Source: Trichoplax sp. H2 (lineage: Eukaryota; Placozoa; Uniplacotomia; Trichoplacea). Taken from it: 34,293 bases of DNA. The stretch lies in the NCBI GenBank assembly GCA_003344405.1, contig NOWV01000371.1, positions 1-34,293 of the forward strand. Reading direction: 5' to 3'. The notes beneath the pieces are model-generated. The model did no database searches. It was not told the DNA's origin and worked only from the letters and a program-made list of their open reading frames with translations. Made by a program: the position numbers and the translations under genes. Shown here piece after piece: positions 19,705-33,183 of this stretch (position 1 is its first letter; every line of letters starts with the position of its first letter).

Positions 19705-22700
19705 ATGGGAGATAGAGTTCGTCTTATTGAATATTATTTACTGGGTTTCCATCTAGCAAATCATGAAGCAAATCAGAAGGAAATCGAAGTGATGGTGCGA
19801 GCAAGTGGAAACCAAGGTAACCACAACAGATTAAAATGAAACGAATGGGAATCGTTGTAAATGTGATTAATAATTGTGACATGGAAGAAATGTTGATTTC
19901 TTGACGATTGTCAGATAAAGCAGTTTGTGTATTGCATTCGTTGAAATACTTGTAGACTGTAGTAAAGGTAGAGAGGATTGATATATCTGTTTTCAATCTT
20001 GTGAATGTGGCTGCAGCCATAGCTCATGTTGCAAGCGCAAGCGATGACTGATCAAATAATAACGTGATAGCATCTACAATGCATTTTCACTGATGATATT
20101 GCCATAGTATAACCTCAGTCTTGCTTTAAGATCATTAATGATATACGTTCTCGATTTCTTCCTGTTCTTCCATTAGCGTTGCTTAGCATGCTGCAGAAAT
20201 TGAGTGATGGTGACTTTATCGGCGTGATAGATTTGGTTAACTCAGCCAATATACTAGGAGAAGATATTAGCAATGTCTTATTCTTGAAAGACGGTAATGA
20301 CGTCAATTCTTGATCACTTATTTAATGCACTGTACTCGTAGTATGACAGCTCTTTTCTGTCATTTCGATTTCTTTAGCTACGGCACAAGATCTCATCCAA
20401 GATAAAGTATCCTCCTATTTATCGTCAACTGTAGATGAAGATCAGTCGAATGATAGGTAATATCATATCGTAGACACTCACTCAACGATGTTTTATTAGC
20501 CTTACCTGATTGCGTTTTCATTTCTCGGTTACATGAGAGCAGGCACTTAATGATCCTTGTAGCTGGAGTTGCTTATTTGCAATGCTTCATGCAATGCAAC
20601 TGGACTGGCCCTAGAATAGCTTCTGACGCATTGCCTAGAGTACAAGAACTAAATTCATGTGCTCAAAAATTGCTCAGCTGCGATGAAGAAGTAAGCTTTC
20701 AACACGATACAAATCTTCAGGGCTTATTATACTATATATAGCTATTACTCATGGTCCAATTTTTCCTCTAGCCTCCTTACCCTTTGGCTGATTTCTACGG
20801 TCTCTTATGGATCTCTCGATTATTATTATTTAATTGCCGAAATCAATTGAGCTGCCTAAAGGTAGTAACAAACTATTGTATCTCCAAAGGACGTTCGAGT
20901 TCAGAGTTTAAAATAGATATTTAAGTAATCAATTGATTTCATAAATCCTTCCTCGACTTATACATGGGTTGTATTGCATCGTCCATCTATATTACTGTTT
21001 GAATAAAAGAGTACTTTTATCTGTAGCACGTATTTTTATGTATTTCAATAGACAGCTCCAATATGGTGCATAAGATGTCTTTATGCCCATCAGCAATTAT
21101 TTAACGATACCATTCCAGATCTCATGCAAGCGATTTTCGCACAGATTGACATAGGTAAGATCTTACGGTAACGGATTGATATTCTCGTAAAGACCTGATA
21201 TACCAGATATAGCATCAAGGTTTACGTTGAATGTAAATGACATACGCGTATTTTCATTCCTAGTTACCGAAGGTCTTTTGCAAGAGGAAGATTTTCCATC
21301 GTAAGGAAGCTGTACTTGTTCGATTTAATATCATTTTATTTCCTTAAAATAGGTTCATTTTCAATACTTCATTGTATCTAACAAATATGGCTTATGTAAT
21401 ATCATGATTGATAGGCTACTTTGCTGTCAAGTCTACGTGGAATTTTCTCACTTGAAACGGTGTTACCATGGTTATTTTGAAGCTAAGGTATATAACTAAA
21501 ATAGATACTTTTAGATCTAGTACCACAAATCAGCAAGTTGAATTGATTAGACGATGTCTCACTCTTTTAGAAATTGCTTCGAAAAGCTGAGTCTGTGATC
21601 GGCTTAAAGTTGGAGCTAACAGGTATCAATTGCACGACAATTAATATTTCAGATTAATACCCTTATTAATGCGATAGCTAAAATCCTTTCGTCTTGGTAT
21701 TAGGTCGATTAGGAAAACGTACTCGTTTTCAGGAAAAAGAGTTGGCTCAACTTACCGCTTCAATCAAGTACGAAACGTTGAAAGGTTTGTAACTGTATTT
21801 ATAGGTAGAAAGTTATCATTGCTACGTAGCCTAGACCTGTATCATGCAGAATTTTTAAGTTAATGTGTCATTAGATTTTCGTTAGTCGTGTGCTTTCTTT
21901 TCTAAATAGATAATCGGATAAGCATAGAAGAATTTTCGAAACTGGAAACTGCTGCCCTCCCAAAAGTATGACAGTACTCGCTTTTTACAACTACTTGAGT
22001 ACATAACGTTAAAGTAGCATTCAGAATGTTTTTCTAAGACTCTAATTATTTGATCTGTTTTAATTCTGTAATTATATTTAGGATGTTGCATTGGATGATG
22101 ATACTGTAATGCATCGCATTCAATTTTCGGACAATCAAGGAGACATTCCTGTTTTATTGCCTATAGAGGAAATAGTAATACTAGCCAATGGGTATGCTCG
22201 CATATCATAAGCGTTTTGCTTTGCTAGCATTGTGCTCAACTTATTATCATTGTACTATATCAATTAAAATAAGCAATGGCTCTATGAAGCACAGCGTAAA
22301 ATTGATTTCCTTCCTGCACGAATAATTATAGAATTGAAGTCTTGCAAATAACGCCTGACCATGAATTACTGAAGGAAGAAATTTTGGCTTATATTAATGT
22401 AAGGTTTCTTTGCATCTGCATTTCAGAACTTTTAAATTTTCATAATTGAAAATATCTATAACTTGTGACTTTTTCTAGTGCAATCTTATGTATCCTCAAG
22501 ACTGGTCTATACAAATGATGAGCCTCATGATTCGTTCCAAAATAGAAAGTAAACATCACCGCACTGTGGAAAGATCAATGATGCAATTGCAAGCTTTAGT
22601 TGATAATGTTAATGCTACACTACCACCTGTAAGGATACTTATCTTCGTTAATCAATTGTGTTACAGCAAAGGTTATGGACATGTTTTAAACTTTTACTTG

Positions 22701-25290
22701 TAAAATTATTCAGGTTGCTCACAGATTGAAATTTGCTAATACTGTTAATTTTCCTCCTATTTGGATAATGCAGGTACACTTTGTAAACTAAATGACTTAC
22801 CTCACTAAATGATTTTATTACCAAAATAGTTAAATAATGTTTGATCTAGCTTGAATTAGCGAAAATTTTAACTGACCTCGGAGCAATTAAGAGTGCCTTG
22901 GAGGTATATGTTCGTCTAGAAATGTGGGAAGAGGTTATTATGTGCTATCACGCGATTGGTCAGCGAGATAAGGTAGGGATCAAACTATTGTTTATTTGCA
23001 ATATCAAATTAGTGTTATGAAATACTCAGTAGCATGTGCATGTAATATCAATTAGTAGGTCCATTATGTCTACAGTATTTACATTCTACGTATTTTGAAG
23101 TACTGTAAAACATCTAAGATCATATTCGTTTAAGTCTATTAGCATTGATAATGTAATTAGTAAGCTGTAAATGTATTAAACGCTGTAAATTATTCTTCCA
23201 TAAAGGCAGAGCAGCTTACGAGAGAACGTCTTAAAATCCAAGAAACACCGACCTTGTGGTGCTTATTAGGGGATATTCGAAAGGTAGTTAAAAGTCTGTC
23301 CTCGCATTAAAAGTAGAAGTAATACCGAAAGAGTAATAATCTCTATACTAAAACTGTTTTGTGTAGGAAGCTGAGTTTTATGAACGGGCTTGGGAAGTTT
23401 CAAAGCATCGCAATGCCAGATCTCAGCGTTCTCTTGGATTTCTCTATTTGTATGCCGAAAAGGTAAATATCAATATCCGATACAATACACAATTTTAGAA
23501 CTACAGCAACTTCCAATATTTAATCATCTCTTTTTAATGTGATCAGTATGAAGAATGCATTGCATGTTTTAAGGAAACGCTAAAAGTTAACTCCATGCAG
23601 GTTAGTAAAGAGTGACTTAAACCTGAATGTTACCTAAAATATTTTTATGAATTATTTGGACAAATCAAATGAAAAGTAAACGTATACAAATTATTGGAAA
23701 TAATGTATTGGTCTTCAGGAACACGTCTGGTTCTCCTTGGGATGTGCTGCAATGAAAACAGAAGATTACCACCTTTCTGCTGAGGCTTATCGACAATGTG
23801 TTCGATTGGATTCAGATGTAAATAGATTGCTAAAGCCCTTACTAATTTACTGTATGTAGCAAAACTTTGTCTTAACTAATTAAATCTTTCGATGGATGCC
23901 AGAAAGCTGAAGCTTGGTCCAATTTATCGACAGCTTACATCAAATCGAAGCAAAAGTAATCATTAGATAGCGATATCCTTGCGGACATGTTGAAATGATT
24001 TTTGACTATTTCATTAATATCACAATTTTCAGGCATCGCGCATACCGAACTCTTCAAGAAGCGCTAAAGTGTAGCTTTGAGAACTGGAGAATTTGGGAAA
24101 ATTACTTGTTTGTATGCGTAGATATTGGCCAGTTTGAAGACGCAATTACAACTATTCACCGTCTTATGGATCTAAAAGAGAAATATATAGATGCTGAAAT
24201 TCTTGATATTCTTGTTGAAGCTGTCATAACTGGAAAGGCTGATTCGCAAGGTGAATCTGGTAAGATGATAGCTTAATCGTAAGTTTCAGTCAGTATCGAA
24301 TCGAACTGTACGTTTTACTGTATTTTCTTTTTTTATGTCTCCATTGCAGCAGCGAAACAAAAACCCATATTGTTAAAACTGTTTGGCCGTGTTACTTCAA
24401 AGGTGCTGCAAAGAAATTCTATGAATTTAGCTTTCTTATCTAGTGAATGCGTAATAGTAGCCCTTCCCAGTCACTATTATCTTGCTTGTTCGTAATTCGT
24501 GTAAGTGTTTTAGTGACGAAAATATTCTTCGTTACAGATAACGAACAACGCAGCGGTGTGGTATAGTTATTCCAAACTCTATATGCAATCTGATTTGAAA
24601 GAAGATTCTGATAAGGTTTTTACGTATCTGAAAGATAAGTTTGCTAACGTAATAATGCAAATAATGACTATTCTATGATATGATCTATGTTGCAGCGAAT
24701 TTCATTACTTCAGAAATCTGTACGTGTTGCTAGCCAAAAACCTAAATGGGAAAGTAATTTGGAAGATATAAAATTAATTGCCTCGTATGCGAAGATGTTA
24801 TCGGAAGGTTCATTAACTAAAATACATCTAAGTAATTTTTCTCATATTGCTAGTAAAGATCTGCTTGTTAAGATGTGTTACAAGCAGTAGAAGCACCCTT
24901 CGTTTCAGGATACGAATTCATTTTAACTTGTAAAGACCTACCCTATATATATTACTATCATAATTGATAAACCCAATGAATTCCATTTTATCTTACGTAG
25001 GCGCTTTAAGCATTGGAATGGACAAACGTGATGTGTCAGAATTAGTTCAGATATTATCATCGACAAAATTATCCTTAAATAGTATAGTGAATAAAATTAA
25101 GGTATGATCGGAGTACTATTTCTTACAATTTGACAAATTTTAGTAGTGCGTGTTAAAACTTTTTTTTCCGTTACAGCATCAAATTTCATATGTCAATACG
25201 GAGGTTGACAGCCAATTGGGGACAATTTGCTCAAATTTGGAGGAAAATATAAATAGTCTCAATAATTCTATCCAGACTATTCGTTCATGA
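19705..25290 (+). CDS. TTC27: TTC27 orthologue (tetratricopeptide repeat protein 27)
   Basis: 28 exons, all joining in frame (~862 aa; the human protein is about 843): 19705-19816, 20177-20293, 20378-20456, 20543-20690, 20772-20861, 21052-21154, 21264-21300, 21353-21373, 21415-21487, 21571-21622, 21704-21784, 21910-21965, 22082-22191, 22332-22398, 22479-22628, 22714-22773, 22850-22972, 23206-23283, 23367-23462, 23547-23600, 23719-23817, 23903-23955, 24033-24259, 24350-24402, 24538-24615, 24696-24852, 25001-25101, 25177-25290. Diagnostic words: CNWTGP, LGKRTRFQE, RLEMWEEVIMCYHAIGQ, ETPTLWCLLGD, RSQRSLGFLYLYA, AYRTLQEALKC, WRIWENY and LFGRVTS. The exon 8-9 split (41-bp intron) and the exon 26 donor (24853 or 24832) are the weakest calls. 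C-terminal TPRs lie at roughly residues 500-680. The yeast homologue is Emw1; a housekeeping role is likely. Confidence 0.95.
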
Positions 25291-25418
25291 TGTGTACAAC
25301 GAACTCATCGTATTAATGTATTTCATGGATATTTACGTTATTCTTTACAAATATAGCCAAAGCAATATTTTTATTGAAAATTTCAGTAATTTTGTTTTGA
25401 ACTTTTGAAATCGGAGAG

Positions 25419-25424
25419 AATAAA
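25419..25424 (+). terminator. Polyadenylation signal AATAAA of TTC27
   Basis: AATAAA lies 129 bp after the TTC27 stop, a normal place for the 3' end of the transcript. Confidence 0.55.
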
Positions 25425-26979
25425 GTCTTCTTGAGATTAATATGTTGCTTCCTATATGGTAGTTTGATTGATTTTCCTGTAGATATTTCCACTGAAATTA
25501 GATTACAGATAGAGGGGTAGGCTGTTAATAGGCTATCCTCAAACGTCTGCCATCACTTTATTCCGTATGATCCAGTCTAAAATTACTTTTCGTGTGGTAA
25601 ATACTTATGATGCATAACTTTGAGCTATAGACAAGTTTTCTTTAATGTACAATAGCAAAATATGTACTCAGACCTTGGAATCGCATCGTTTTAACGGGGC
25701 AATTTTGAAGTAAAGAGACTTTAACAGCAAAACTTATTCCCTAATTATAATAGACTAGTAAATTACTCGTCTCAATGAACGAAGAGATAATCTATATAAA
25801 GCAATAAATTAAAAGAAAATAAACAGATAGACTATCTTAGACAGGTTTATTTTGAGTTTACGTTTATAAGCAATTTAAGTGTAAATTTTGGGCCTGTACA
25901 GGTGTTGCAGCTAATCTGCTATCGATAATTCTTTAACATAGAAAAAGACAGCTAGGACGGAGAATTTATATGTACTGTATATATAATATTTAGTACTCTT
26001 TGTTTGCTGTTGATGAGTTATCATGGTTTAGAAGCTATTATACGTATACTTTAATAAGATACTCTTTTCGACTGCAATTATAATCACCTTTAATTGATAT
26101 TTGATATCTACAATAGTTTACAACATTGCAAGTATTCATCAAAATACTGGCAGTGAATTTTTTATTTACATCTTGTACTTTCTTACCTTGCTTGTAATAC
26201 CATTATTTTAGGTAGGGCGGTATCAAGCTAGTAAAAATAAACATTGACTTTTGAGTCAGAAATTAAAGACGTAAAAGTCTGTTGTTTTGTAGATTATCGT
26301 TAGGCTACGGTATCTTTTCTAGTCCTCTCAATTCGCTAAATCTTATTAAAAGATGTATTACCGAATCAATATAAATTGGACGAAAGAATTTCTAATTTAT
26401 CCTCTACTTAAAATTGTTCCATATCATGTAATGGCTGTAATTTCTATCTTTATATATCTGCAACTGAACGATAAGTACTTTACAAAGCCTAAGCTAATTA
26501 GACACAAGAAAAGACAAAAATTTCAGAAAAGTAAACGATTCCGAAGACGAAAGGTAGTGTTTAGTATTGAATGTTTTGCCTTATATTCATAATTACTTCA
26601 AAGTAAACGTTTTACAAATCTGATATTTCTTATTCAGTTAGCTCAGCAATCGATTAAATCACTTAAAATATTAATAGTAACTCTATGAAATAAAAATTCC
26701 TTTACTCTATGAAATCTTTATTCAAGATGAAATGATGTTGTAGCATCAATCTAGAACAGTCTATGTGTTAATTATAATCGATGAAATGATAGCTATAGAG
26801 TATGGGATCTAATACTGTAGTCGAATTTTTTGCTCCCTTATATTAAAATCTGTAGGATCAATTGGTCAACGTAATGTTGTGTCGGCTGATCATGTCATGA
26901 TTGTTCTGTTATTAAGGCTAGGATTGATCATCAAGCATTGCCTTCGCCTTCTCCGTCATACGAAGGGCAGCAGTATCAT
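25425..26979. other. Intergenic region, possible 5' exon of the LRR gene
   Basis: About 1.5 kb with no recognisable protein pattern. The 79-codon ATG frame at 26353 has a very basic end (KRQKFQKSKRFRRRK) just before gtagtg, but nothing ties it to a downstream exon. At 26928-26979 a frame (DHQALPSPSPSYEGQQYH) runs into the first LRR exon behind an acceptor-like gttattaag, so the LRR gene may start further upstream than I place it. Confidence 0.4.
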
Positions 26980-29426
26980 ATGGGTGATCTTGGCAAATGC
27001 GAGTACCAAATTATAGACTTAAGGTTAATCTTTCGATTCTTTCTAGTAAGATTTTATGAAATGGTGTTTGATTATTAGAATTATTTGATGATGGTTTAAA
27101 GGTGATGAAAGATTGATAACTAGCAGAGTTACTCCTAAAATTAAACATTTAAAGCTATTGCAGTCAAATTCTAATTTTGGATTGCATTATAGTCGACTAG
27201 ATTTAGCAAACTATTCAATTAATTTAATTCCCAAAGCAATAAAAGGAGTGGAATATGTAAGTGGAGCTACTATCAGTATACTCTTATTTACGTATGTAAT
27301 TCAAGAAATGAAGGTAATAACTTCAGCTTCTTTCGTTAAAATGATCGTAAGGATGAAATTAATTTAGCGGATAATAAACTGCAAGAAATATCTGATGAAA
27401 TCACTCAATTAATAGCTTTAAAGTATTTTTATATATCAGGAAATGGCTTGACTTCTTTGCCGGTAAAACAATTTGATTAGTTCATTCCTCCTTTTGTCTT
27501 TAGCTCTCTACTACAAGACTTGAAATTTTGTAAAGTGTTGATCTATATATTTCATTTTATTACTGTCCATACAGACTGATATAGGATATCTATCTAATCT
27601 TGTCTGTTTGGATGTTCAGTTTAATGCGATATCGGCTTTGCCAGGTAAGCGATGTTTTAGGCTACTGATGAATTTAAAAAGCAGCTTGTGAACACGCTGA
27701 ATTTAGGATTTTTATATACTGATATTCTTTACTCACGATCTTGCAACATCCTTTAGATTCTATCACTTTACTCAGCGATTTGGAAACTTTTCAGTGTCAT
27801 CATAACAAGCTAATAGTTTTACCTGTAGCAATTGGAGCGTTGCATTCTCTTACTTTGTTAGATTTGAGGTATTGAAAGTGAAATATCCTAAGAGCTAGAC
27901 AAAATATCTTATTAAATTTCTACATTTTGACTTTCAGTATCGAATGATAGAGAGGGAATTTAGCATAGCTAAATAACTAAATAGCTTGCTTATAACCTTT
28001 TAATAGTTGATATTTTAATTATTTTACTTCTTACCAAAGCTACAATCATTTGGAAGAACTACCTCAAAGCATAGGAGAACTTTATAATTTAAAGGTAGCT
28101 TTAGAATTTAATAAATACTTTTACTCCTTAAAATGGAATATTCAATCAACTAGTATAGATCTGTCTCTACATTATTTCTAAACTATTCGCAGCAATTATA
28201 CTTGGATCATAATCAGTTACGTTGGCTACCCGTTGAAATTGGTAACTTATTGAATTTGCAAGAGTTTTACGTATCATCATGCTTCCTAAAACGATTACCG
28301 AATTCCATATGCAAGCTAACCAACTTGAAAGATTTGATTTTGGACGATAACAGGTGGTTTTCATCTTTCTAAGATATTAAACATTATATTATCAACAGCG
28401 CTGGTTCCAGAGCTACTATAAATTCAATTTAATGCTAGGAACCATTTTTACGTGATACTATCATAATTCAATACACTAATTACAAAGATTGGCAAATTGT
28501 TCCTAAAGCTCATGAATTATTATCGTCTTCAATAACTTTGCTAGCATATTATTTCCCATTGAACAGCTTTAGTTGTAAACTTTATTTGTTATAACGCCAG
28601 TACATCTCCAGACGTTTCGATAGAATTTCATCATGACGAGATCCATATCTACTGTTTCATCAGCTTCTACTCCAATTTAAAGCCATAGTAAATGAAAATA
28701 AAGTACCTTATAACCCCAAGAGCACGCTATTAAATATTCTGAATGTGATCTTGGAGGTTTTTAGATACACGATATTATCTAATCCAATATAACGCAAAAT
28801 TTATTACAGGCTAGTTGAGTTACCACCTAGAATTGGAGATTTAACAAATTTAGTTACTTTATATCTTCGACGCAATCGGTTGAAAGGGTTTCCGCTCTCA
28901 TTGGAATTATTGCCGCATTATGTTAACCTACAAGGCAAGATAGGATCTATGTTAGATGAATGAGTAATTTGTTGTTAATACTGTAGAATCGACTACTGTG
29001 TTTTAATCATGATAATTTTATTTTAGTCAGCGGAAATCCTTTACTAAGGCGCCATGACGAGCAACAAATCAAGAAATTAAAAGTTTCCTACATAATGAAT
29101 GTGTCTCCGCTGTTTGACATTGCAGCTACTTACGTCAAGAAGAATTTAAAACTAGATGTAAATGTTGTTCTATCTCCAAAATTGCAAGGTAAATTCTAGC
29201 TACTCTTTGGCATGATGAGTAGACTTACATTTCATCATACGTACAATTTTCTACTAATCTTATATTATTTTACGCAGACATCATTACTAACTGCTCCTAT
29301 TGCCATCGTTGTCAACGACCATTATTTAAGAATTATCAAAGTGATTACAAGATTTATTATCATCTTGGAATTGGATATGGCTTGATCCTATATTGGCAGT
29401 ACTGTTATTCATGTTGTCTGCGCTAA
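26980..29426 (+). CDS. Leucine-rich repeat protein, LRRC58/LRRC28-like
   Basis: Ten exons in frame (~377 aa): 26980-27023, 27112-27256, 27352-27462, 27575-27644, 27757-27868, 28040-28094, 28193-28353, 28810-28934, 29027-29188, 29278-29426. About nine 23-residue LRRs of the short intracellular type (INLADNKLQEISDEI, LYLDHNQLRWLPVEIGNL, LYLRRNRLKGFPLSL) span residues ~30-255. A helical linker follows (SGNPLLRRHDEQQIKKLKVS), then a cysteine module (CSYCHRC ... YCYSCC). This order, LRRs then GNPL then a C-terminal zinc-ribbon-like Cys pair, matches LRRC58 and LRRC28 as I remember them. No signal peptide or membrane helix is seen. One intron (28935-29026) starts with GC. The C-terminus is uncertain: a splice to 29441 (acceptor tttgtag) could replace the stop at 29424-29426. 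The start is also uncertain. Confidence 0.87.
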
Positions 29427-29762
29427 ATTTGTTTGTAGATTATAGACTTATGGAAATGGAAGTTTGCGATGCATTTTGCCAAATGTTGTCACTTTTAAAT
29501 AAGACAGCTTTACTTGCTGTAGCCTATAGGTTGTAAAAATTACAGACTTTTTACTACATTGTATATCTTTTGCAAGAAGATAACTTTCTGAATTTCATTT
29601 CTTTACGATCATTAATACATCACATAGCTTCTTTAGTTGCTAGGTTTATAAATCGGTTAAAATCGCTGCGTTATTAAACACCTGCAAGATATACCGCACA
29701 ATCTGTTTTGAAAAGGAAAAGAAAAATGTAATGATTGTACTAATGGATCATCATTTAAGGCT

Positions 29763-29768
29763 AATAAA
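29763..29768 (+). terminator. Candidate polyadenylation signal AATAAA
   Basis: AATAAA 337 bp after the LRR gene stop. It is the nearest canonical signal I found, but AT-rich DNA gives such words by chance. Confidence 0.35.
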
Positions 29769-29799
29769 GTAATAGTAATTTAATTAGTTATTGTCTATG

Positions 29800-30020
29800 C
29801 TACTTCCTCCTAAAATATCAAGGTTTTGGATATGGATAGGAAAAATTGGTCAACTCAGACGAGCATGTGTCGCTATTTATGATGAGTAAAATGGTGATAC
29901 GATTGCATTGTATATTTTACTATAGTATATGTTACTTCTTCCTAACATGTTAAGGTTTTGGATATGGATAAGAAAAAACTCAATACGGACGGGCATATAT
30001 CGTTGTTGAGATGAATAAAA
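29800..30020. repeat. Two-copy ~132-bp tandem repeat
   Basis: aaggttttggatatggata at 29820 recurs at 29952, with shared flanks (ctacttcctccta / ttacttcttccta; gacgagcatgtgtcg / gacgggcatatatcg; gatgagtaaaatggtg / gatgaataaaatggtg). The copies are well diverged. No function is apparent. Confidence 0.8.
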
Positions 30021-30189
30021 TGGTGGTATCAGAATAACGAGACTATTTACAAATATGAAAAATCGCTTAATATAAATTTGCCGGTTTTCAGATCATAGTC
30101 ATTCCCGTATAATCAAAATATTGCGCATGGGACTTATATACGAGTGCATAGTCAACTGTTAAAGAATGAACAGGCTAATTTTCTACGCG

Positions 30190-31680
30190 TAAGAAATCTT
30201 TTCAAATTAGAGAGTTACTTTTTGACCCCCAATCATCCTGATGTTGCTGAATTATGTAACAATTATACACTTTGAGTACAAACGATCATGAAAAACCTAT
30301 TTCTATGCATGAGAATGCACTCAGTATTTGTTAATCAGTCTTTAATCACAATCATTCTGATATTGCTCAACCATGAAACAACATAGAAATTAAGCATTCT
30401 CGATAGAATAGTTTAAATAAGCTATTTCGATGCATGGAAAATTACTCAAATTGAACTATCAATTCTTGTGGCAGTCACCGCTATGCCGCTTAATCATAAA
30501 ACAACATTGGAATTGTTCACTATGACCTGAGTAAATATGGAGAAGCTGTTTCCAGGTATAAGAGTTCACTCAATATCAATTATAAATAATTATCAATGCA
30601 TGGTCATGATTATCCCTGTATTGCCTATTTATATAGCAGTATAGAAGTTGCGTATGATAAGAATAGCAGGTATCAAGAATTTATTTCTATGTATTAGAAA
30701 GCACTCAAAATTCTAGTGTCAATTTTCGATTGCGATCATCCCGATATTACTAGTTCATATGACAAGGTGTGTTTATGTAGATCATGATATATATATGAAG
30801 AAGTTAATTTAATATATAAGAAGCCGCTCAAAATTCAAATATCAGTCTTTAATCCCAATCATTCTGATGCTGCTCAATTATATAATAATCTAGGAACCGT
30901 ATATTCCGAGCAGCTAAAGCATGAAGCGGTCATTACTCCGTAGGAAAAAACACTCAGAACTAATCGTTTAGTCCGTGATCATAATCATCCCTGTATTACC
31001 CGATTATGTAAAAATATGGGAAGTACCTAAAGGCAATAGGGCAAGCATGAAGAGATCATTTTATGCTTAAGAAGTCACTAAAACTTTGATTATCAGTTCT
31101 AGACCATAACCATTCTGATGTTACTAACGCATGGAATAACATTAGTCTTAATTATAATGACCAGGGTAAGCTTAAAGAAGTAATTAATACGAATATGAAT
31201 ACAAAGTCACTCGAAATCCACAATTACCCCCAAAATGCTGGATAATACGTGTATAGTAATATGGGAATATTTATCAAGACCAGAAGAAACAGGAAAAGGT
31301 TATTGCCATGTATGAGAAATTACTCGAATTCTATTTTCGGTCCTTAGCGACGATCGTAATGATTTGCTGCAACATACGCGTATTGTAATCTGGACAAGTA
31401 TGCAAAGGCTATTCCTATACTTTGGAAATCACTCCAAATTCGATTTTCAGTTCTTGATTATCATTATTCTGATGTTGCTAAATCATGTAACAACTTAGGC
31501 ATCATTTATTTTGATTAATGCAAGCACGAAGAAGCTGCTTTTATGCCATATAAGTCGCTTTAGCTTAAATTGCTATTCTTATATCAGAATCATTCTGATA
31601 TTGAGATGGCCAAAAGCAATTTGGCCCATTGCAAGCTTGTTAATCCATGGATTACTAAAGCTTACAGAAAAACTTTTTTA
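30190..31680 (+). pseudogene. Decayed TPR gene with about twelve repeats
   Basis: The TPR linker encoding NH-[PS]-D-[VI]-A recurs about every 125 bp: near 30231, 30351, 30472, 30602, 30733, 30857, 30982, 31108, 31224, 31352, 31462 and 31588 (for example aatcatcctgatgttgctga and aatcattctgatattgctca). Helix words such as tctatgcatgagaatgcact (SMYEKSL-like) lie between. All three frames carry stops and indels, so no unit-to-unit frame survives. The word pattern is closest to the NHPDVA type seen at the 3' part of the TPR gene at 632-1327. A dead member of the same family. Confidence 0.82.
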
Positions 31681-31689
31681 GCCTATAAT

Positions 31690-33183
31690 TAATCATTGAT
31701 TTATGTGGCCATAACAACTTCAAATTGAAACATAGCACTTTCTAATTAGGTTTATAATAATAAAGAAAATAAAGCTAGTAAAATTTACTTGAAATCAAAG
31801 CCGGTATTGTGAGGGCAACAAATTAAATACAGCGAGTTAAATAACATAATTTGTTGCACAGATAGTATAAGGTATATTGTAGGAATATTATCAGTTTGTT
31901 AAGGTTAACGTAAGTTATTTCCTAATAGGTCACCTTTATTATTACATGGAAATGTTCAATTTTTGCGGCGTTAAGAAATCTTTATAACCATCATTAAGTA
32001 TAATTAATAAACTGTAAATCCCGCTAGCCTATCTGAGAACCATTCGAAACACGTAAATGTGTAACTAACTTATACACTTTGAGTTATTTTGCAGTTACAT
32101 TTGCTATGGGTCGGTTCTGCTTAGCTCCATTCGTAGGTGATGATGATTCTGAGAATAGTTAGTTCTAAGTGCAGCAGTCAGTCGTGACCAATGTTAGATA
32201 TAGTATAATTTCAAGGCCAGCCGATTATGCTACATATGCTTATTTTAATGAAGTAATTAAGACGATTGTAATTGACTATTTGTATATACAATGAATAGCA
32301 ATGTCAATTGTACGAAAATTGTTTGTATAAGAGTGTGCATACAATTAAAATATCGAAAACAAATATTATGCTTACTTGAAGTATGCGGAAGTGAGATTTC
32401 GCGGAAAATAATGTGTCAATACTGTTAATTAATGTACACACTAGAGTGCCCAAGTTGCAGTAAATCACTACCTGATGTAATACAATTATTAATAATTTAC
32501 AGCAGAAGAGAGCCGTAATTAGACATGAAGTATTACTAGTGGGATATTCTACTACTTAATGAAGCTATTACCAGTTAACGTGTTCAATCTAATTATATTA
32601 AAGCGATGTGATCAAGATAGCATCTTGAAGATATTTATTAGATATATGGTCGTCATGTAGTTATAACGTTATATTTTGCCATAAAAGATTGTTACATTTA
32701 AACTATTGGAATATGTTCATATACTCGTTTTTACGTATCCTTAGCACTGTTTAATAGTCTCAATTGCACTCAGAACTAACGCTAAATTCCTTTTTGGCTT
32801 TAATCATGATCATCTTAAGATTTTAATGTCATATGTTAATTAATTAATGAATTCTATCATAATGAATAAGTTGTTTTTAAATCGAAGTAATGAGGGCAGT
32901 TGCAAAACCATAGCAACAATGACATAGATGATTCCAACAATACTAATTTGACAAATAAAGATCAATACTTACTTAATTATGGCGATTTCTGTATTAATTT
33001 CAAGGTCCTCCTACTGATTTTGTAAGGAAAATCTCCAATTATCCTTTAAGGTCAAGAAGCATGCCATTAATAAAGACGCGAATATCTAAAAGGTGCAGTT
33101 TTGCTCTCTTAGAGTCCGTATTTCAGAATATTCTATTTACAAGACGATAATAGAAGATAGTTGACCCCATATCTTCTCCAAAT
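31690..33183. other. Intergenic region, no gene seen
   Basis: About 1.5 kb of AT-rich sequence between the TPR pseudogene and the last TPR gene. No open frame, tRNA or clear repeat is seen. The segment just before 33184 should hold the promoter of the TPR gene. Confidence 0.45.

Noticed and set aside
26353-26592. 79-codon frame with a very basic end
   Set aside because: No family pattern, no downstream exon that joins in phase, and AT-rich DNA gives lysine-rich frames easily. Mentioned only as a possible 5' exon.
26637-26700. tRNA-like A-box (ttagctcagcaatcg)
   Set aside because: No B-box (ggttcgaatcc type) and no acceptor-stem pairing at tRNA distance.
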